Positions 41,870-52,000 of a stretch of DNA of 64,000 bases are shown piece after piece. Both the position numbers and the translations under genes were made by a program. Source of the stretch: Aromatoleum toluclasticum ATCC 700605 (GTDB lineage Bacteria > Pseudomonadota > Gammaproteobacteria > Burkholderiales > Rhodocyclaceae); contig NZ_KB899501.1 of assembly GCF_000378245.1 (NCBI RefSeq), forward strand, positions 123,458 through 187,457, read 5' to 3'. A model generated the notes under the pieces. That model ran no database searches. It worked only from the letters and a program-made list of their open reading frames with translations, and was not told the origin of the DNA. Within the stretch, counting starts at the first letter, position 1. Each line of letters begins with the position of its first letter.

Positions 41870-43797
41870 CAACTCCCGCAACCCGAGAGACCCGCCGCGC
41901 GCTGCCCGTCCAGCAGCGCGAGGCGAGCTTCCAGCCCGCCACGCTGAACGAGGAGGCGCGCACCGTCGAACTCGTCTGGAGCACCGGCGCCAAGGTGCGG
42001 CGCTATGACTGGTGGGAAGACCGCTACTACGACGAGGAACTTAGCCTCGACGTCGCGCATGTGCGCATGGAGCGCCTCAATGCCGGCGCGCCGTTGCTCA
42101 AGGATCACCGGGCCAGCCTCGACAACATCATCGGCGTAGTCGTGAGGGCGTGGATCGAGAACGGCGAAGGTCGCGCGCTGGTGCGCTTTTCGGAGCGCGC
42201 CGACGTCGCGGCGATCATCGCCGACGTGAAGGCCGGGATCCTGCGGAACATCTCCGTCGGCTATGCCGTGCGCAAGTACGAAATCGTCAAGGAAGAGGGC
42301 GCGGTGGATATCTACCGCGCCGTCGACTGGGAGCCGCAAGAGCTGTCGTTCGTCGCGATTCCTGCGGACGCCGATGCACAGGTGCGCAGTGCGCCGCAAC
42401 CCGGCGCCGAGCGTACCGAATGCATCTTCATCAACCGGGCCCAGCCCGCCACCCAAGGAGCCGCCACGATGGCCGATCCCACTGAAAAGCCGGCGGGCAC
42501 CCCCGTCGATCCCATTAACGCCGACCAGGTTCGTTCCGAGGCGATTGCCGCCGAGCGCACCCGCACGGCCGACATCACCGCCCTGTGCAAGCGCCACAAC
42601 GTCGCGCTGGCCGACAAGCTGATCGCCGACGGTTCGACCGTCGAGCAGGCCCGTGCCGCCGTGCTCGAGCACCTCGCCGCCCGTGATGCAGCCGGTACCG
42701 CGCCCCGTACGCCGCAAATCCAGACCGTGCAGGACGAGGTCGACGTGCGCCGCGCTGGCGTGGAAAACGCGATCCTGAACCGCGCGGCCCCGGGCAAGCA
42801 CAAGCTGGACGACAACGGCCGTCAGTACCGTGGCCTGTCGCTGCTGGAAGTCGGGCGCAGCCTGCTCGAGGCGCAGGGCATCAACACCCGCGGCCTGGAC
42901 AAGATGGAGATCGCGACGCGCTCGATGCAGGCAACGGGCGACTTCCCGGCGATCCTCGCGAACGTCGCGAACAAGACGCTGCGTGCCGCCTATGAAAACG
43001 CGCCGCAGACCTTCCGCCCCTTCACAAAGCAGGCCAGCGCGCCGGACTTCAAGCAGATCCAGCGCACGCAGGTGGGCGACGCGCCGACCCTGAAGAAGGT
43101 GAACGAGCACGGCGAATTCACCTACGGCACGATCGGCGAGGGCAAGGAAACCTACCAGCTCGCGACCTACGGCCGCATCATCGCCATCACCCGTCAGGCC
43201 ATCATCAACGATGACCTGAGCGCCTTCACCGACATGCCGGCGAAGTTCGGCCGCGCCGCGGCGAACCTGGAATCGGACATCGTGTGGGGCATCGTGACGG
43301 CGAACGCCGCGATGGCCGACGGCGTTGCGCTGTTCCACGCCGACCACGGCAACCTGGCTGCAGCCAATGCAGTCATCGCCGTGGCGTCGCTGGGCATCGG
43401 CCGCGCCGCGATGCGCAAGCAGACCAGCCTCGATGGCCAGCTCATCAACGTGATGCCGCAGTTCCTTCTGGTGCCGGCCGCGCTCGAAACCGTGGCGCAG
43501 CAATACACCAGCGCTGCGTACGTCTCGACCAAGGGCGCAGACATCAACCCGTTCTCCAGCACGCTGCAGGTGATCGCCGAGCCCCGCCTCGACGCATCGA
43601 GCGCAACGGCGTGGTATCTCGCCGCCGATCCCGCGCAGATCGACACCATCGAGTACTGCTACCTCGACGGCAATGAGGGCGTGTATCTCGAGACCCGCAA
43701 CGGCTTCGAGGTCGATGGCATGGAGATCAAGGCCCGCCTCGACTTCGCCGCCAAGGCCATCGATCACCGCGGCCTGTGGAAGAACGTCGGCGCCTAA
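41866..43797 (+). CDS. Prohead protease-major capsid fusion protein
   Basis: 643 aa. Residues 1-190 look like a prohead protease (HVRMERLNAGAPLLKDHRAS, ILRNISVGYAVRKYEIV, WEPQELSFVAIPADADAQV). Residues about 210-330 are a charged scaffold-like delta region. From about 340 a Mu-gpT-like major capsid domain follows (TFRPFTKQASAPDFKQIQRT, IGEGKETYQLATYGRIIAIT, ALFHADHGNLAAANAV). The fusion means capsid subunits are probably released by self-cleavage. ATGA overlap with portal. Confidence 0.9.
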   Translation: MTTPATRETRRALPVQQREASFQPATLNEEARTVELVWSTGAKVRRYDWWEDRYYDEELSLDVAHVRMERLNAGAPLLKDHRASLDNIIGVVVRAWIENGEGRALVRFSERADVAAIIADVKAGILRNISVGYAVRKYEIVKEEGAVDIYRAVDWEPQELSFVAIPADADAQVRSAPQPGAERTECIFINRAQPATQGAATMADPTEKPAGTPVDPINADQVRSEAIAAERTRTADITALCKRHNVALADKLIADGSTVEQARAAVLEHLAARDAAGTAPRTPQIQTVQDEVDVRRAGVENAILNRAAPGKHKLDDNGRQYRGLSLLEVGRSLLEAQGINTRGLDKMEIATRSMQATGDFPAILANVANKTLRAAYENAPQTFRPFTKQASAPDFKQIQRTQVGDAPTLKKVNEHGEFTYGTIGEGKETYQLATYGRIIAITRQAIINDDLSAFTDMPAKFGRAAANLESDIVWGIVTANAAMADGVALFHADHGNLAAANAVIAVASLGIGRAAMRKQTSLDGQLINVMPQFLLVPAALETVAQQYTSAAYVSTKGADINPFSSTLQVIAEPRLDASSATAWYLAADPAQIDTIEYCYLDGNEGVYLETRNGFEVDGMEIKARLDFAAKAIDHRGLWKNVGA

Positions 43798-43849
43798 CCC
43801 ATTCCCCCATAGGGCCGGGCTAGAACCGGCCTGAACAGGAGCTCAAGAC

Positions 43850-44212
43850 ATGAAAAACTTCACGCAACACGGCATGGTGATGACCATCACCGCTTCCGCC
43901 GACATCGTGTCGGGACAAGTCGTCCGCGTCGGCAACCTGCTCGGCGTCGCAACGGACGCGATTGCCAACGGCGCCATCGGAGAAGTCTGCCTGCACGGGG
44001 TGCACAGGGTGCCGAAGGTTTCCGGCGCCGTGATCGCCCAGGGCGAGACTCTCACCTGGGACGCCTCCGCTGCGGCGTTCGACGACAACGCAGCTATTGC
44101 TGCGTCCGGCGACATCACCGGCCCCGCTGCCGTCGCTTTCGAGGCTGCCGGCAACGGCGTGACCTCGCTGCTGGTGAAGTTCACCGGCTGCCCCGGCACC
44201 CTGACGGCGTAA
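43850..44212 (+). CDS. Head decoration protein (DUF2190-type)
   Basis: 120-aa beta-rich capsid cement protein: MVMTITASADIVSGQVVRVG and GLLGVATDAIANGA-like segments, ending in LLVKFTGCPGTLTA. It lies directly after the capsid gene. Confidence 0.85.
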   Translation: MKNFTQHGMVMTITASADIVSGQVVRVGNLLGVATDAIANGAIGEVCLHGVHRVPKVSGAVIAQGETLTWDASAAAFDDNAAIAASGDITGPAAVAFEAAGNGVTSLLVKFTGCPGTLTA

Positions 44213-44222
44213 GCGCTCGCGC

Positions 44223-44513
44223 ATGTTCGATCCTGCGGCGCATCTCGCGACGATCTACGCGACCCTCGGCGAGCCGGTAACCCCGGCTGTCGGGGATCCG
44301 TTCATCGGCATGTTCTCCTGTGCAGACGTCTCCACTCTGGATGGCGCCGCGCAGGTCGGGGACTTCTCGCTGCGCTACCCCGCGACCGCAGGGACGTTCA
44401 TTCTCGGCGCGGGGCTCTGGATCCGCGGCGTGCATTACACGGTGGTCGTGCCGTCGGCGCGGGTGGGTAACGGCCTCGAATACGTGGTCCAGCTCGTCGA
44501 GGCTGCCGCCTGA
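44223..44513 (+). CDS. Head-tail joining protein, 96 aa
   Basis: Small beta-rich protein in the place of lambda gpFII (GLWIRGVHYTVVVPSARV). The function is inferred mainly from position and size. Confidence 0.7.
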   Translation: MFDPAAHLATIYATLGEPVTPAVGDPFIGMFSCADVSTLDGAAQVGDFSLRYPATAGTFILGAGLWIRGVHYTVVVPSARVGNGLEYVVQLVEAAA

Positions 44514-44923
44514 TGTTCGCTGCCTACGAATCCGCCCTCGTCACCCTGCTCGCCGACGCCATCCCCGGTGCGCCGGTGTTCGGCTCGTTCGATTTCATCG
44601 ACTTCACCGCGGCCGGTGCGCCGGCCGTGGCGGTGCGGGTGGCGTGGGAAGGGCTGGCGAAGCGGGCGCAGAAGGACGACGCGCTGCTCGGCGATCAGCG
44701 CTTTTCGGTGTCGGTGATCGTGAATCAGATCCGCGTCAGCCCCACGGCGCGGGATGCGGCCGTCACCGGTATCGGCACGATCCTGTCACGCCTGCTGGGG
44801 TGGCGTGTCGACGCCGACAAGCAGCCCGACATCGACCCCTCTGCAGCGCCCGACGAAGCCGCCGGGCTGTGGGTTTACACCATCAACCTGACCATTTCAG
44901 ACACACGCCTGCGGGCGTCGTAA
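44513..44923 (+). CDS. Tail terminator/completion protein (gpU-like), 136 aa
   Basis: Resembles tail completion proteins of the gpU type (RFSVSVIVNQIRVSPTARDA, LWVYTINLTISDTRLRAS). The start overlaps the previous stop by one base. Expected to cap the tail tube at the head end. Confidence 0.72.
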   Translation: MFAAYESALVTLLADAIPGAPVFGSFDFIDFTAAGAPAVAVRVAWEGLAKRAQKDDALLGDQRFSVSVIVNQIRVSPTARDAAVTGIGTILSRLLGWRVDADKQPDIDPSAAPDEAAGLWVYTINLTISDTRLRAS

Positions 44924-44938
44924 CAGGAGATCATCACC

Positions 44939-45868
44939 ATGCCTCGCGTCTCTCTCACCCGCGGCTACAAGGGCAAGGGCCACATCAGCCTGCGCCCGCT
45001 CAACGGCCTCGGCCGCAAGTTCCGTCTCGGCAACGTCGTGTCGCTGTCCGAGACCATCGAAACCGACCGTCAGGCCCGCGAAGACTTCCAGGAGGCCGGC
45101 GGCGGCGAGCTGGACGTTTCGGAAACCGTCACCTCGGTCACGGCCGAACTTAACGTCAACGACATCAAGCCGGAAACCATCGCCATCGGCATGCGCGGCA
45201 CGCACGAGCTGCTCGCGGCGCAGGCGCTCACCAACGAGGCGCAGTCCGCCTGGAGCGGTGAGCGCGTCACGTTCAACTACATCCCCGACCCGGACGTCGC
45301 GCCCGTCGTGAAGATCGACGCGACCGCGGCCTGGGCGCAGAACACCGTGTATGTGGAAGGCGATCTCGTGCTCGATACCGCGCGGGCGTACCTGTGCATC
45401 GACGGCGGCACCTCGGGCGGCGTGGAACCCACCTGGCCGGTGACGGCTGGCCAAACCGTGACCGACGGCACCGCCGTGTGGCGCGACCTCGGCACGCTCA
45501 CCCTGACCAAGGACACGCACTACGCCGTCACCCCGCAGGGCATCCGCTTCATTGCCGGCGGCGCCGACCTGTTCATCGGCGATTCCGAGCTGCCGCTCAA
45601 GGTCGACTACACGCGCAACCCGCAGTACGTCATCCAGGCGCTGGTCAATTCGGGTACCGAATACGAGGTCATCTTCGACGGCCTCAACGAAGTCGACTCC
45701 GGCAACCCGTTCGTCGGGCGCTACTTCCGCTGCAAGTTCTCGCCGACCTCGGGCTTCAGCCGCATCGGCAACGAGTTCGCCGAAATGACGCTTTCCATGA
45801 CAGTGCTGAAGGACGAGAACCGCGTCGGTACCGGCCTGAGCCAGTACATGGAATTCCAGATGATCTAA
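44939..45868 (+). CDS. Major tail tube protein with an inserted carbohydrate-binding-like module
   Basis: 309 aa. The core is a tail tube fold (RGYKGKGHISLRPLNGLGRK, then YVIQALVNSGTEYEVIFDGL and FSPTSGFSRIGNEFAEMTLS). Between residues about 120 and 190 it carries an extra module (WAQNTVYVEGDLVL, then TSGGVEPTWPVTAGQTVTDG and TAVWRDLG) like the small CBM-type repeats found on phage tails. It would decorate the outside of each tube ring. Confidence 0.85.
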   Translation: MPRVSLTRGYKGKGHISLRPLNGLGRKFRLGNVVSLSETIETDRQAREDFQEAGGGELDVSETVTSVTAELNVNDIKPETIAIGMRGTHELLAAQALTNEAQSAWSGERVTFNYIPDPDVAPVVKIDATAAWAQNTVYVEGDLVLDTARAYLCIDGGTSGGVEPTWPVTAGQTVTDGTAVWRDLGTLTLTKDTHYAVTPQGIRFIAGGADLFIGDSELPLKVDYTRNPQYVIQALVNSGTEYEVIFDGLNEVDSGNPFVGRYFRCKFSPTSGFSRIGNEFAEMTLSMTVLKDENRVGTGLSQYMEFQMI

Positions 45869-45870
45869 GC

Positions 45871-45936
45871 CGGCAGATCAAAGCCCTCGGTCATCTTCGT
45901 GGCGGCACGAAATTGATCGAGGGCTTGAGTCTGCCG
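45871..45936 (+). other. Large hairpin between tail tube and tape-measure genes
   Basis: Three nested stems: CGGCAGA/TCTGCCG (45871-77, 45930-36), a 13-pair stem (45881-93 with 45914-26, one G-U) and TTCGTG/CACGAA (45896-45901, 45906-11) around a GCGG loop, 26 pairs in all. No T run follows, so it is not an ordinary terminator. It occupies the interval where other siphoviruses encode tail assembly chaperones. Confidence 0.75.
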
Positions 45937-45968
45937 ACTGACCCCGAACCCGGAGCACCGCCCCCGCC

Positions 45969-48635
45969 ATGGCCGGCAACCCCATCACGAAGATCATCAT
46001 CACCGCGAAGGACGAAGCGTCTGCGGTGTTCACGAGCATTCAGGCCAAAGTGGCCGGAGTCGCTGCGGCGATCTCCGGATACTTCGGCATCAAGATGTTC
46101 GGCGGGGCCCTCGGTTCGGCGATGGACTTCGAAGCCGCCATGTCGCGCGTACAGGCGGCCAGTGGTGCGAGTGGGGTTGAACTAGAAAAGCTCAAGCAGG
46201 CTGCTGAGCAGGCCGGTGCGACGACCAAGTACACCAGCACGCAAGCTGCCGAGGCGCTGGAGAATCTGGCGAAGTCCGGCCTCACCGCCGAGCAGGCCGT
46301 GGAAGCATTGCCGGCCGTGCTGCAGCTTGCTCAGGCCGGGGGCGTCGAACTCGGTACGGCTGCCGAGTATGTGACGAAGGCCGTCAACGGCATGGGCCTC
46401 AGCTTCGGCGAAGCGGGCCGTGTTGCCGATGTGCTGGCGATGGGTGCGAATGCCTCGAACACGTCAGTGCAGGGGCTTGCTCAAGCGCTGAGCTTCGCTG
46501 CGCCGCTGGCTAACTCGCTGGGGCTGTCGCTCGAAGATACGGTCGCGATCATCGGGAAGTTTGCCGACGCCGGCATCGACGCGGGGCGGGCGGGTACTGC
46601 GCTGAACAGCATCCTGGCGCAGTTCTCCGACCCGGCCAGCAAGTTCCGCAACGAGCTGGCGAACATCGGGATCACGACCAGTGATTTCAACAAGGCTCTG
46701 CGCCAGCTCGCGGCGAGCGGTCCCGCGGGGTCGAAGGCGATCAACGCTGTTGGTCAGGAGGCCGGGCCTGCGCTGCGGGCGCTGCTCAACCAGGGTATCG
46801 GCGCGCTCGACGATCTGACGGGCAAGCTGCAGACCGCTGCAGGTAGCGCTGCGGAAGTCGCGGCGACGATGGGGGGCAACCTCACGGGTGCGGTCTCCGG
46901 GTTTTCGTCGGCCTGGGATGCTGTGCGCCGTGCCCTTGTAGCCCCGCTGCTCGAGCCGCTCGCAGAACAGATCAACGCGCTGTCCGCGCGCTTCCGTGCT
47001 GCGGTGAGCGACGGCACTGTCGGAAAGTTCGGCGAGGCGATCCGGATCGCGTTTGAGAGCGCGGCGAAGTGGGTGCAGCACTTCATCGACAAGGTCGACT
47101 TCTCCGAAGTCTCTGCCCGCCTGCAGGAGTTCGCGACGAGGACCGGCGAGGCGTTCTCGGCAATTGGGCAGCATGCGACGACCGCGGGCGGCGTGTTGCA
47201 GACCGCCTACGGAGTGATGAGCGCTGGCGTCAATACGGTCCTGGCTGCGCTCTACAAGGCCGGACAGGGGATGTCGTGGCTGACGTCCGCATTCCTGGCC
47301 GATCTGGCCAAGATCGCTGCCGGGATTGACCGCGTCACGCCTGACGCGATCACCGAGAAGTTCAAGCTTGCCGCCCAAGAGTTGCAGCTGCAGGCGCAAG
47401 CAGCGTATGCGGTGTCGGAAGAGTTCGGGAAGAGAAGCACCGAGGCCTTCGCCGGTGCCGCGGCCGGCGCCGAAACCGCGGCAAACGGCTGGAAGGCTCT
47501 GACCGAGAGCGCGCAGGCGTCGGCGCCCGAAGTGGTGAAAGCCGCCGATGCGATTGGCGGCGTGCACCAGCAAGCTGAGCTGACCGCCGATCAGCTCGAC
47601 GCGCTGGGCGAGAACGCAGAGTACGCTGCGGGTTCCGTCACCAAGACGGGCAAGGCCGCAGCGGCTGCATCCCCGATGCTGAAGGGCTTGGGCAGCGATG
47701 CCAAGGTAGCTGTCGAGCAGCTGCAGGCCGCGTTCGATCGCCTGGGGGTGACGAGTCAGGCCGCCCTGAAGCAGACCGCCGACAATGCCAAGCGCGATTT
47801 CGAGATCATCCGAAACAGCGGTCAGGCAAGCACGCGCGACCTATCGAACGCGTTTTCGGCATACGCCGAGAAGGCCATTGCGGCCAATAACGGGATCGCG
47901 TCGGCGACGCTCAAGGCACAGGCCGCACAGTACCAGCTGAAGATCGATGCGGATGCGGCTGGGAAATCAGTCGTGCGCAGCATGACTGACGCGGCCAATT
48001 CGGTGGAGAAGGTCGGCGACGCCGTGGATAAAACCGCGAGCGGAGACTTTGGCGGCCTCTCGTCGGCTGCTGCCAACTCGGGCAGGGCGGTGAGTGCAAG
48101 CATGAATACCGCTGCATCGGCCACGGACAAGGTGGCGGAAGCGGCGGCCCTCGCCTCGAAAAACTTCTGGGACATGTCGGAAGCAGCTCGCTCGGCTGAG
48201 ACTGAAGCGCAGCGTCTTTCGCGTTGGGACGAGGAAGGCAAGGCAGCCCGTCAGACCCGTGCGGTCGGCGGTCGCGACCCCTTTGCGGAAGCCATGAAGC
48301 GCGGCCTGATCGAGGACCCGTCGGTCGGCCTCGAGTTCCGCGAAGCCTTCAACGAATTCTTCAACCAGTCGCTCGCCAAGATGCGTCCGACATCGAACAG
48401 CGACTATTTCAAAAAACTCGACTTCGCCGAAAGCGACGCCCTGCGCAAGGCTGCCGAGAAGGTCACCACCGACAAGCAGCAAGAGGAAAAAACCGGCGTG
48501 CGCACCAACCGCTATGAGGTGAATCTGCGCCTGGGCGGCCTGAGCCGCACCGTCAACGTGGCCAGCGCCTCCGACGCGCAGAACCTGACGAGCTTCCTCG
48601 AGCAGCTCGAACGCGAAGCAATGAGGGCCAGCTGA
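45969..48635 (+). CDS. Tail tape-measure protein
   Basis: 888 aa, TP901-type: KIIITAKDEASAVFTSIQAK at the start, then the conserved region MDFEAAMSRVQAASGASGVE, LENLAKSGLTAEQAVEALPA and ADAGIDAGRAGTALNSILAQ, followed by long Ala-rich helical stretches. By the usual 1.5 angstroms per residue it predicts a flexible tail of roughly 130 nm. No GT-frameshifted chaperone ORF precedes it. Confidence 0.94.
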   Translation: MAGNPITKIIITAKDEASAVFTSIQAKVAGVAAAISGYFGIKMFGGALGSAMDFEAAMSRVQAASGASGVELEKLKQAAEQAGATTKYTSTQAAEALENLAKSGLTAEQAVEALPAVLQLAQAGGVELGTAAEYVTKAVNGMGLSFGEAGRVADVLAMGANASNTSVQGLAQALSFAAPLANSLGLSLEDTVAIIGKFADAGIDAGRAGTALNSILAQFSDPASKFRNELANIGITTSDFNKALRQLAASGPAGSKAINAVGQEAGPALRALLNQGIGALDDLTGKLQTAAGSAAEVAATMGGNLTGAVSGFSSAWDAVRRALVAPLLEPLAEQINALSARFRAAVSDGTVGKFGEAIRIAFESAAKWVQHFIDKVDFSEVSARLQEFATRTGEAFSAIGQHATTAGGVLQTAYGVMSAGVNTVLAALYKAGQGMSWLTSAFLADLAKIAAGIDRVTPDAITEKFKLAAQELQLQAQAAYAVSEEFGKRSTEAFAGAAAGAETAANGWKALTESAQASAPEVVKAADAIGGVHQQAELTADQLDALGENAEYAAGSVTKTGKAAAAASPMLKGLGSDAKVAVEQLQAAFDRLGVTSQAALKQTADNAKRDFEIIRNSGQASTRDLSNAFSAYAEKAIAANNGIASATLKAQAAQYQLKIDADAAGKSVVRSMTDAANSVEKVGDAVDKTASGDFGGLSSAAANSGRAVSASMNTAASATDKVAEAAALASKNFWDMSEAARSAETEAQRLSRWDEEGKAARQTRAVGGRDPFAEAMKRGLIEDPSVGLEFREAFNEFFNQSLAKMRPTSNSDYFKKLDFAESDALRKAAEKVTTDKQQEEKTGVRTNRYEVNLRLGGLSRTVNVASASDAQNLTSFLEQLEREAMRAS

Positions 48636-49018
48636 TGCGCTACCACACCCTCGACGCCGTGCAGATCCCGGAAGACGTCTGGTGGACGGACGAATTCGCG
48701 TGGAAAGCCGTCGAGCAGTCCAGCACGCGCGGCCTGACCGGCGCCCGCATCGTGCAGGTCGGCGTGAAGCTCAAGGGCCGCCCGATCACGCTCACCAGCA
48801 ATGAGCGCGGCGGCTGGGTGCCGCGCAGCACCGTGCTGGCCCTGCGCGCCTTCGCCGACGCCCCCGGCGTCACCTACACCCTGACGCTCGCCGACGGCCG
48901 CGCCTACCAGGTGCAGTTCGACCACGAGCGCGAATTCACCGCCACCCCCATCCGCCCCGCGGGCGACATGACCGGCAGCACCCACTACCGCGTCACGGTT
49001 CCGCTGATCGAGGTTTGA
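48635..49018 (+). CDS. Distal tail-type minor tail protein, 127 aa
   Basis: Beta-rich protein directly after the tape measure (MRYHTLDAVQIPEDVWWTDE, ARIVQVGVKLKGRPITL, YRVTVPLIEV). Position and fold character suggest a tail-tip component; family assignment is tentative. Confidence 0.68.
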   Translation: MRYHTLDAVQIPEDVWWTDEFAWKAVEQSSTRGLTGARIVQVGVKLKGRPITLTSNERGGWVPRSTVLALRAFADAPGVTYTLTLADGRAYQVQFDHEREFTATPIRPAGDMTGSTHYRVTVPLIEV

Positions 49019-49022
49019 CCGC

Positions 49023-52000
49023 ATGACAATCACCGCAGCAGACATCCAGCTCCTCGAATCCGAGCGCATGCGAGACACCGCCGACGGCGGCGGCCGGCAG
49101 ACGGGGAACATCATCCCGAGCGGCCTGGCGGGGAACATCTTCCCGAAGGTCTCACGCGTGGATTCGGTCTATGGCCGCGTGAACCTCCGCAAAATCTACG
49201 TCGCGGTCAGGACGGCCACGCTCGACATGTACGCCGGCGCGCACGCGATCATCACCGACCCGCCGAACAACGAGCGGATCTCGTGCTGCCTGTTCTCGAC
49301 GGGGAGCGCCTTCGACCAGCGCACCGAGGCCCGCAACCGCATCGAATCCTACGTCGTTGCCGGTCCGCTCGCGCGGATGAGGTTGTATGGGGACCAGCTC
49401 ATCGGGCAGAAGGCAATTAGCACGTACCAGCGTGAGGAAGAATCGCTGCCAGACGTTGGGGACGTGCTGCTGTTGTCGGTCGAAGCTGCCGGGTTTGCCG
49501 CTGCTGAGCAGTACGTTCGTATCACCGATGTGACACATGAGGTCCGGACATTTACCGACGGTATTGGCGACTATGTGCGTCGAGTCCTTTCGCTCAAGAT
49601 CGGAGCGCCTCTCACTCAGACGTTCAAGGGTGCCGAGCCGACGCGACTGAGCACGGATGCGAGCCCGACAAAAGTACGTGTGACGCAAGTCGCCGACGCG
49701 TCGAAGTATTACGGCATTCAACCGTTGGCAGAACAGGCCGTGGCCGGCGCGCTTTCGCTGCGCCTGGCGAGCGTCTACGCGCCGCTCGTGCCGAGCACTC
49801 AGCGCGAGACGGCGGTGAGTCTCGCCGCGCCGGCTGGATCCTCCCGGGTTGCTCGTGCAGGAGCTGTGGAGGTGTCGCGCTCCGGCATTGCCATTGGTAC
49901 GACGGAGACGGCGATCCGGATCGGATCGCCGATCGCCCCAGGTACGGTGCGTATCGAAAACTCTCCAGGCGCCAACCCGTCCGGCGTGGATGATGGGCTG
50001 GGAAATATCGTTGTTCCGGACAATGCGCCGGTGCAGGGCAGTACAACGCTCGGAATCGTAGGCACGGTTAACTATCTCACCGGGGAAATCCTCGTGAGCA
50101 CGGGTGGAGCGTGGACGGCCGGTAGCGCTCAGGTGCTTTTCGTCCCTGGCGCGGAGGTATCCGGGCCAGCGCATACGCGGCGGGTTCCGATCTCGCTGTC
50201 GAATCGTGGCGCGGTCTTCTCCGAGTCGCTAATCCCGCTGCCCGCTCCGGGAACGCTGGTGGTCGAGTATCGCGCCCTGGGGCGCTGGTACCGGCTGCGG
50301 GACGATGGGACCGGGCTGTTGGTGGCGAACCAGGTGAGCGAGGGCACGGGTAGCGTTGATTACGTGACGGGCGCTGTCGTAGTGACGCTGGGGGCGTTGC
50401 CCGATGTCGATTCGTCCGTGGTGTTCACATGGGGCTCCACGGCGCATTACACGATCCGGTCGGGTGCGACGACCGATGCAGGTACGGCGCTGCGCCTGGA
50501 ATATGCATTGGCCCATGCCCCGGTTGTGCCGGGGTCGCTCACGATCAGCTATCCCGTCGGGGGGGTGTCGCGCAACGCGACCGACAGCGGCGCAAACGGC
50601 GCGATCTTCGGGGCTGGCGTTTCGGGCACGATCAACTACGCGACCGGGGATGTCGTGCTCGATTTCACCGCGCTACCTGACCGCGCCGCGAACCTGAGCA
50701 ACGCCTACACATGGCGAAATGGGCTCGATTTGATGAGTGGTTCGGCGGCGACGATCGTTGCCGGCCAATTCACCGTGCCGGGCGACGCACCGTTTCGCTC
50801 TGGAGGTTCGATGTTGTTCCAGGCGTCGACGACGCGCGGCGCGATCAGCCTGTCCGGATACATCACGTCCGGCGGTCAGGTGCGCGTCAAGAACGGTGGC
50901 GCATTGCTCGATATCTGGCGCATTGCATGGGCCGATCAGCCCGTCGGTACGTTCAATCCGGCTACCGGGGTCGTCACGCTCACAGGGACGATCTCGGTAT
51001 CGATTGCGATCTGGTCCGACTTGGTGAAGCAATGGGATGGCACTCCCGAACAGGTCGGCATTTCCGGCGTGTCAGGGATCGAGGTTGAGCGGGATACCAC
51101 GTCGTTCGATCCGAATGCCGTGACTGGGGAGGCGGTCGCCGTGGGGACGGTCGGGCTCTTGCTGGATCTCACCAATACCGTCGCGGATCCGGTCCTTTCC
51201 GGGTCCGTGATGTTCTCGGTAGCCGGGAAGATCTACGTCGACCGCAATGGGACCCTCTATGCCGACATCAGCACGGCAACGGGGAGCGGGACGGCAGCGG
51301 GGAGTATCGACTACGACAGCGGCCGGTGCACCCTGACGTTTTGGGCGGATAACACGGACCTCAACCGCAGTGTCCAGTCCTGCCTCACGACCTACGGGGA
51401 ATGGACCGCGACGAAGGCCTATTTCCGCACGGCCGGTTCGCCGATTCGCCCTGCGTCGTTCTATGTGCAGGCGGCGACGCCCGGCGGAACACTGATTTCT
51501 GCGACGGCCGATCAGAACGGCGTGGTTTCCGGGAGCGGGATTACCGGAACCGTCGAGCAGACGATGGGCGTTGCGTCGGTCGATTTCGGGCAGGACGTTA
51601 TGCCCGGCTCGATCCGGTACAACTGTGTCGTGCTGGCAAATCTGCCGCTCGACGCCAATATCCTCGGCCTCGACCCGGTGCGCCTGCCGTCCGATGGCCG
51701 CGTGCCGATCTACCGCCCCGGTGATGTTGTGGTGATCCACAACACGCAAGAGACGGCGCTACCGAATCCGGTGGTCGCGGGGCAGACCTACAACGTAGGT
51801 CGGACGGGTCTCGCAACGTTGGCTTTAAAGGATGCCTCGGGGGCGTCTGTGGCATCGAACCGTTATGCGGTGGATCCGGCCGCTGGAACGGTGACGATCG
51901 CCGCCGACTGGACCGGGGCCGGCGTGACGCAGCCGTTGTCGGCAGTGCATCGCGTCGAGGACATGAGCCTCCTCGCCGACGTGCAGATCAATGGTCAGAT

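Noticed and set aside
45394..46185. Possible tail assembly chaperone frame across the tube/tape-measure border
   Set aside because: It lies inside the tail tube gene in another frame with Arg/His-rich composition, and there is no slippery sequence feeding it.
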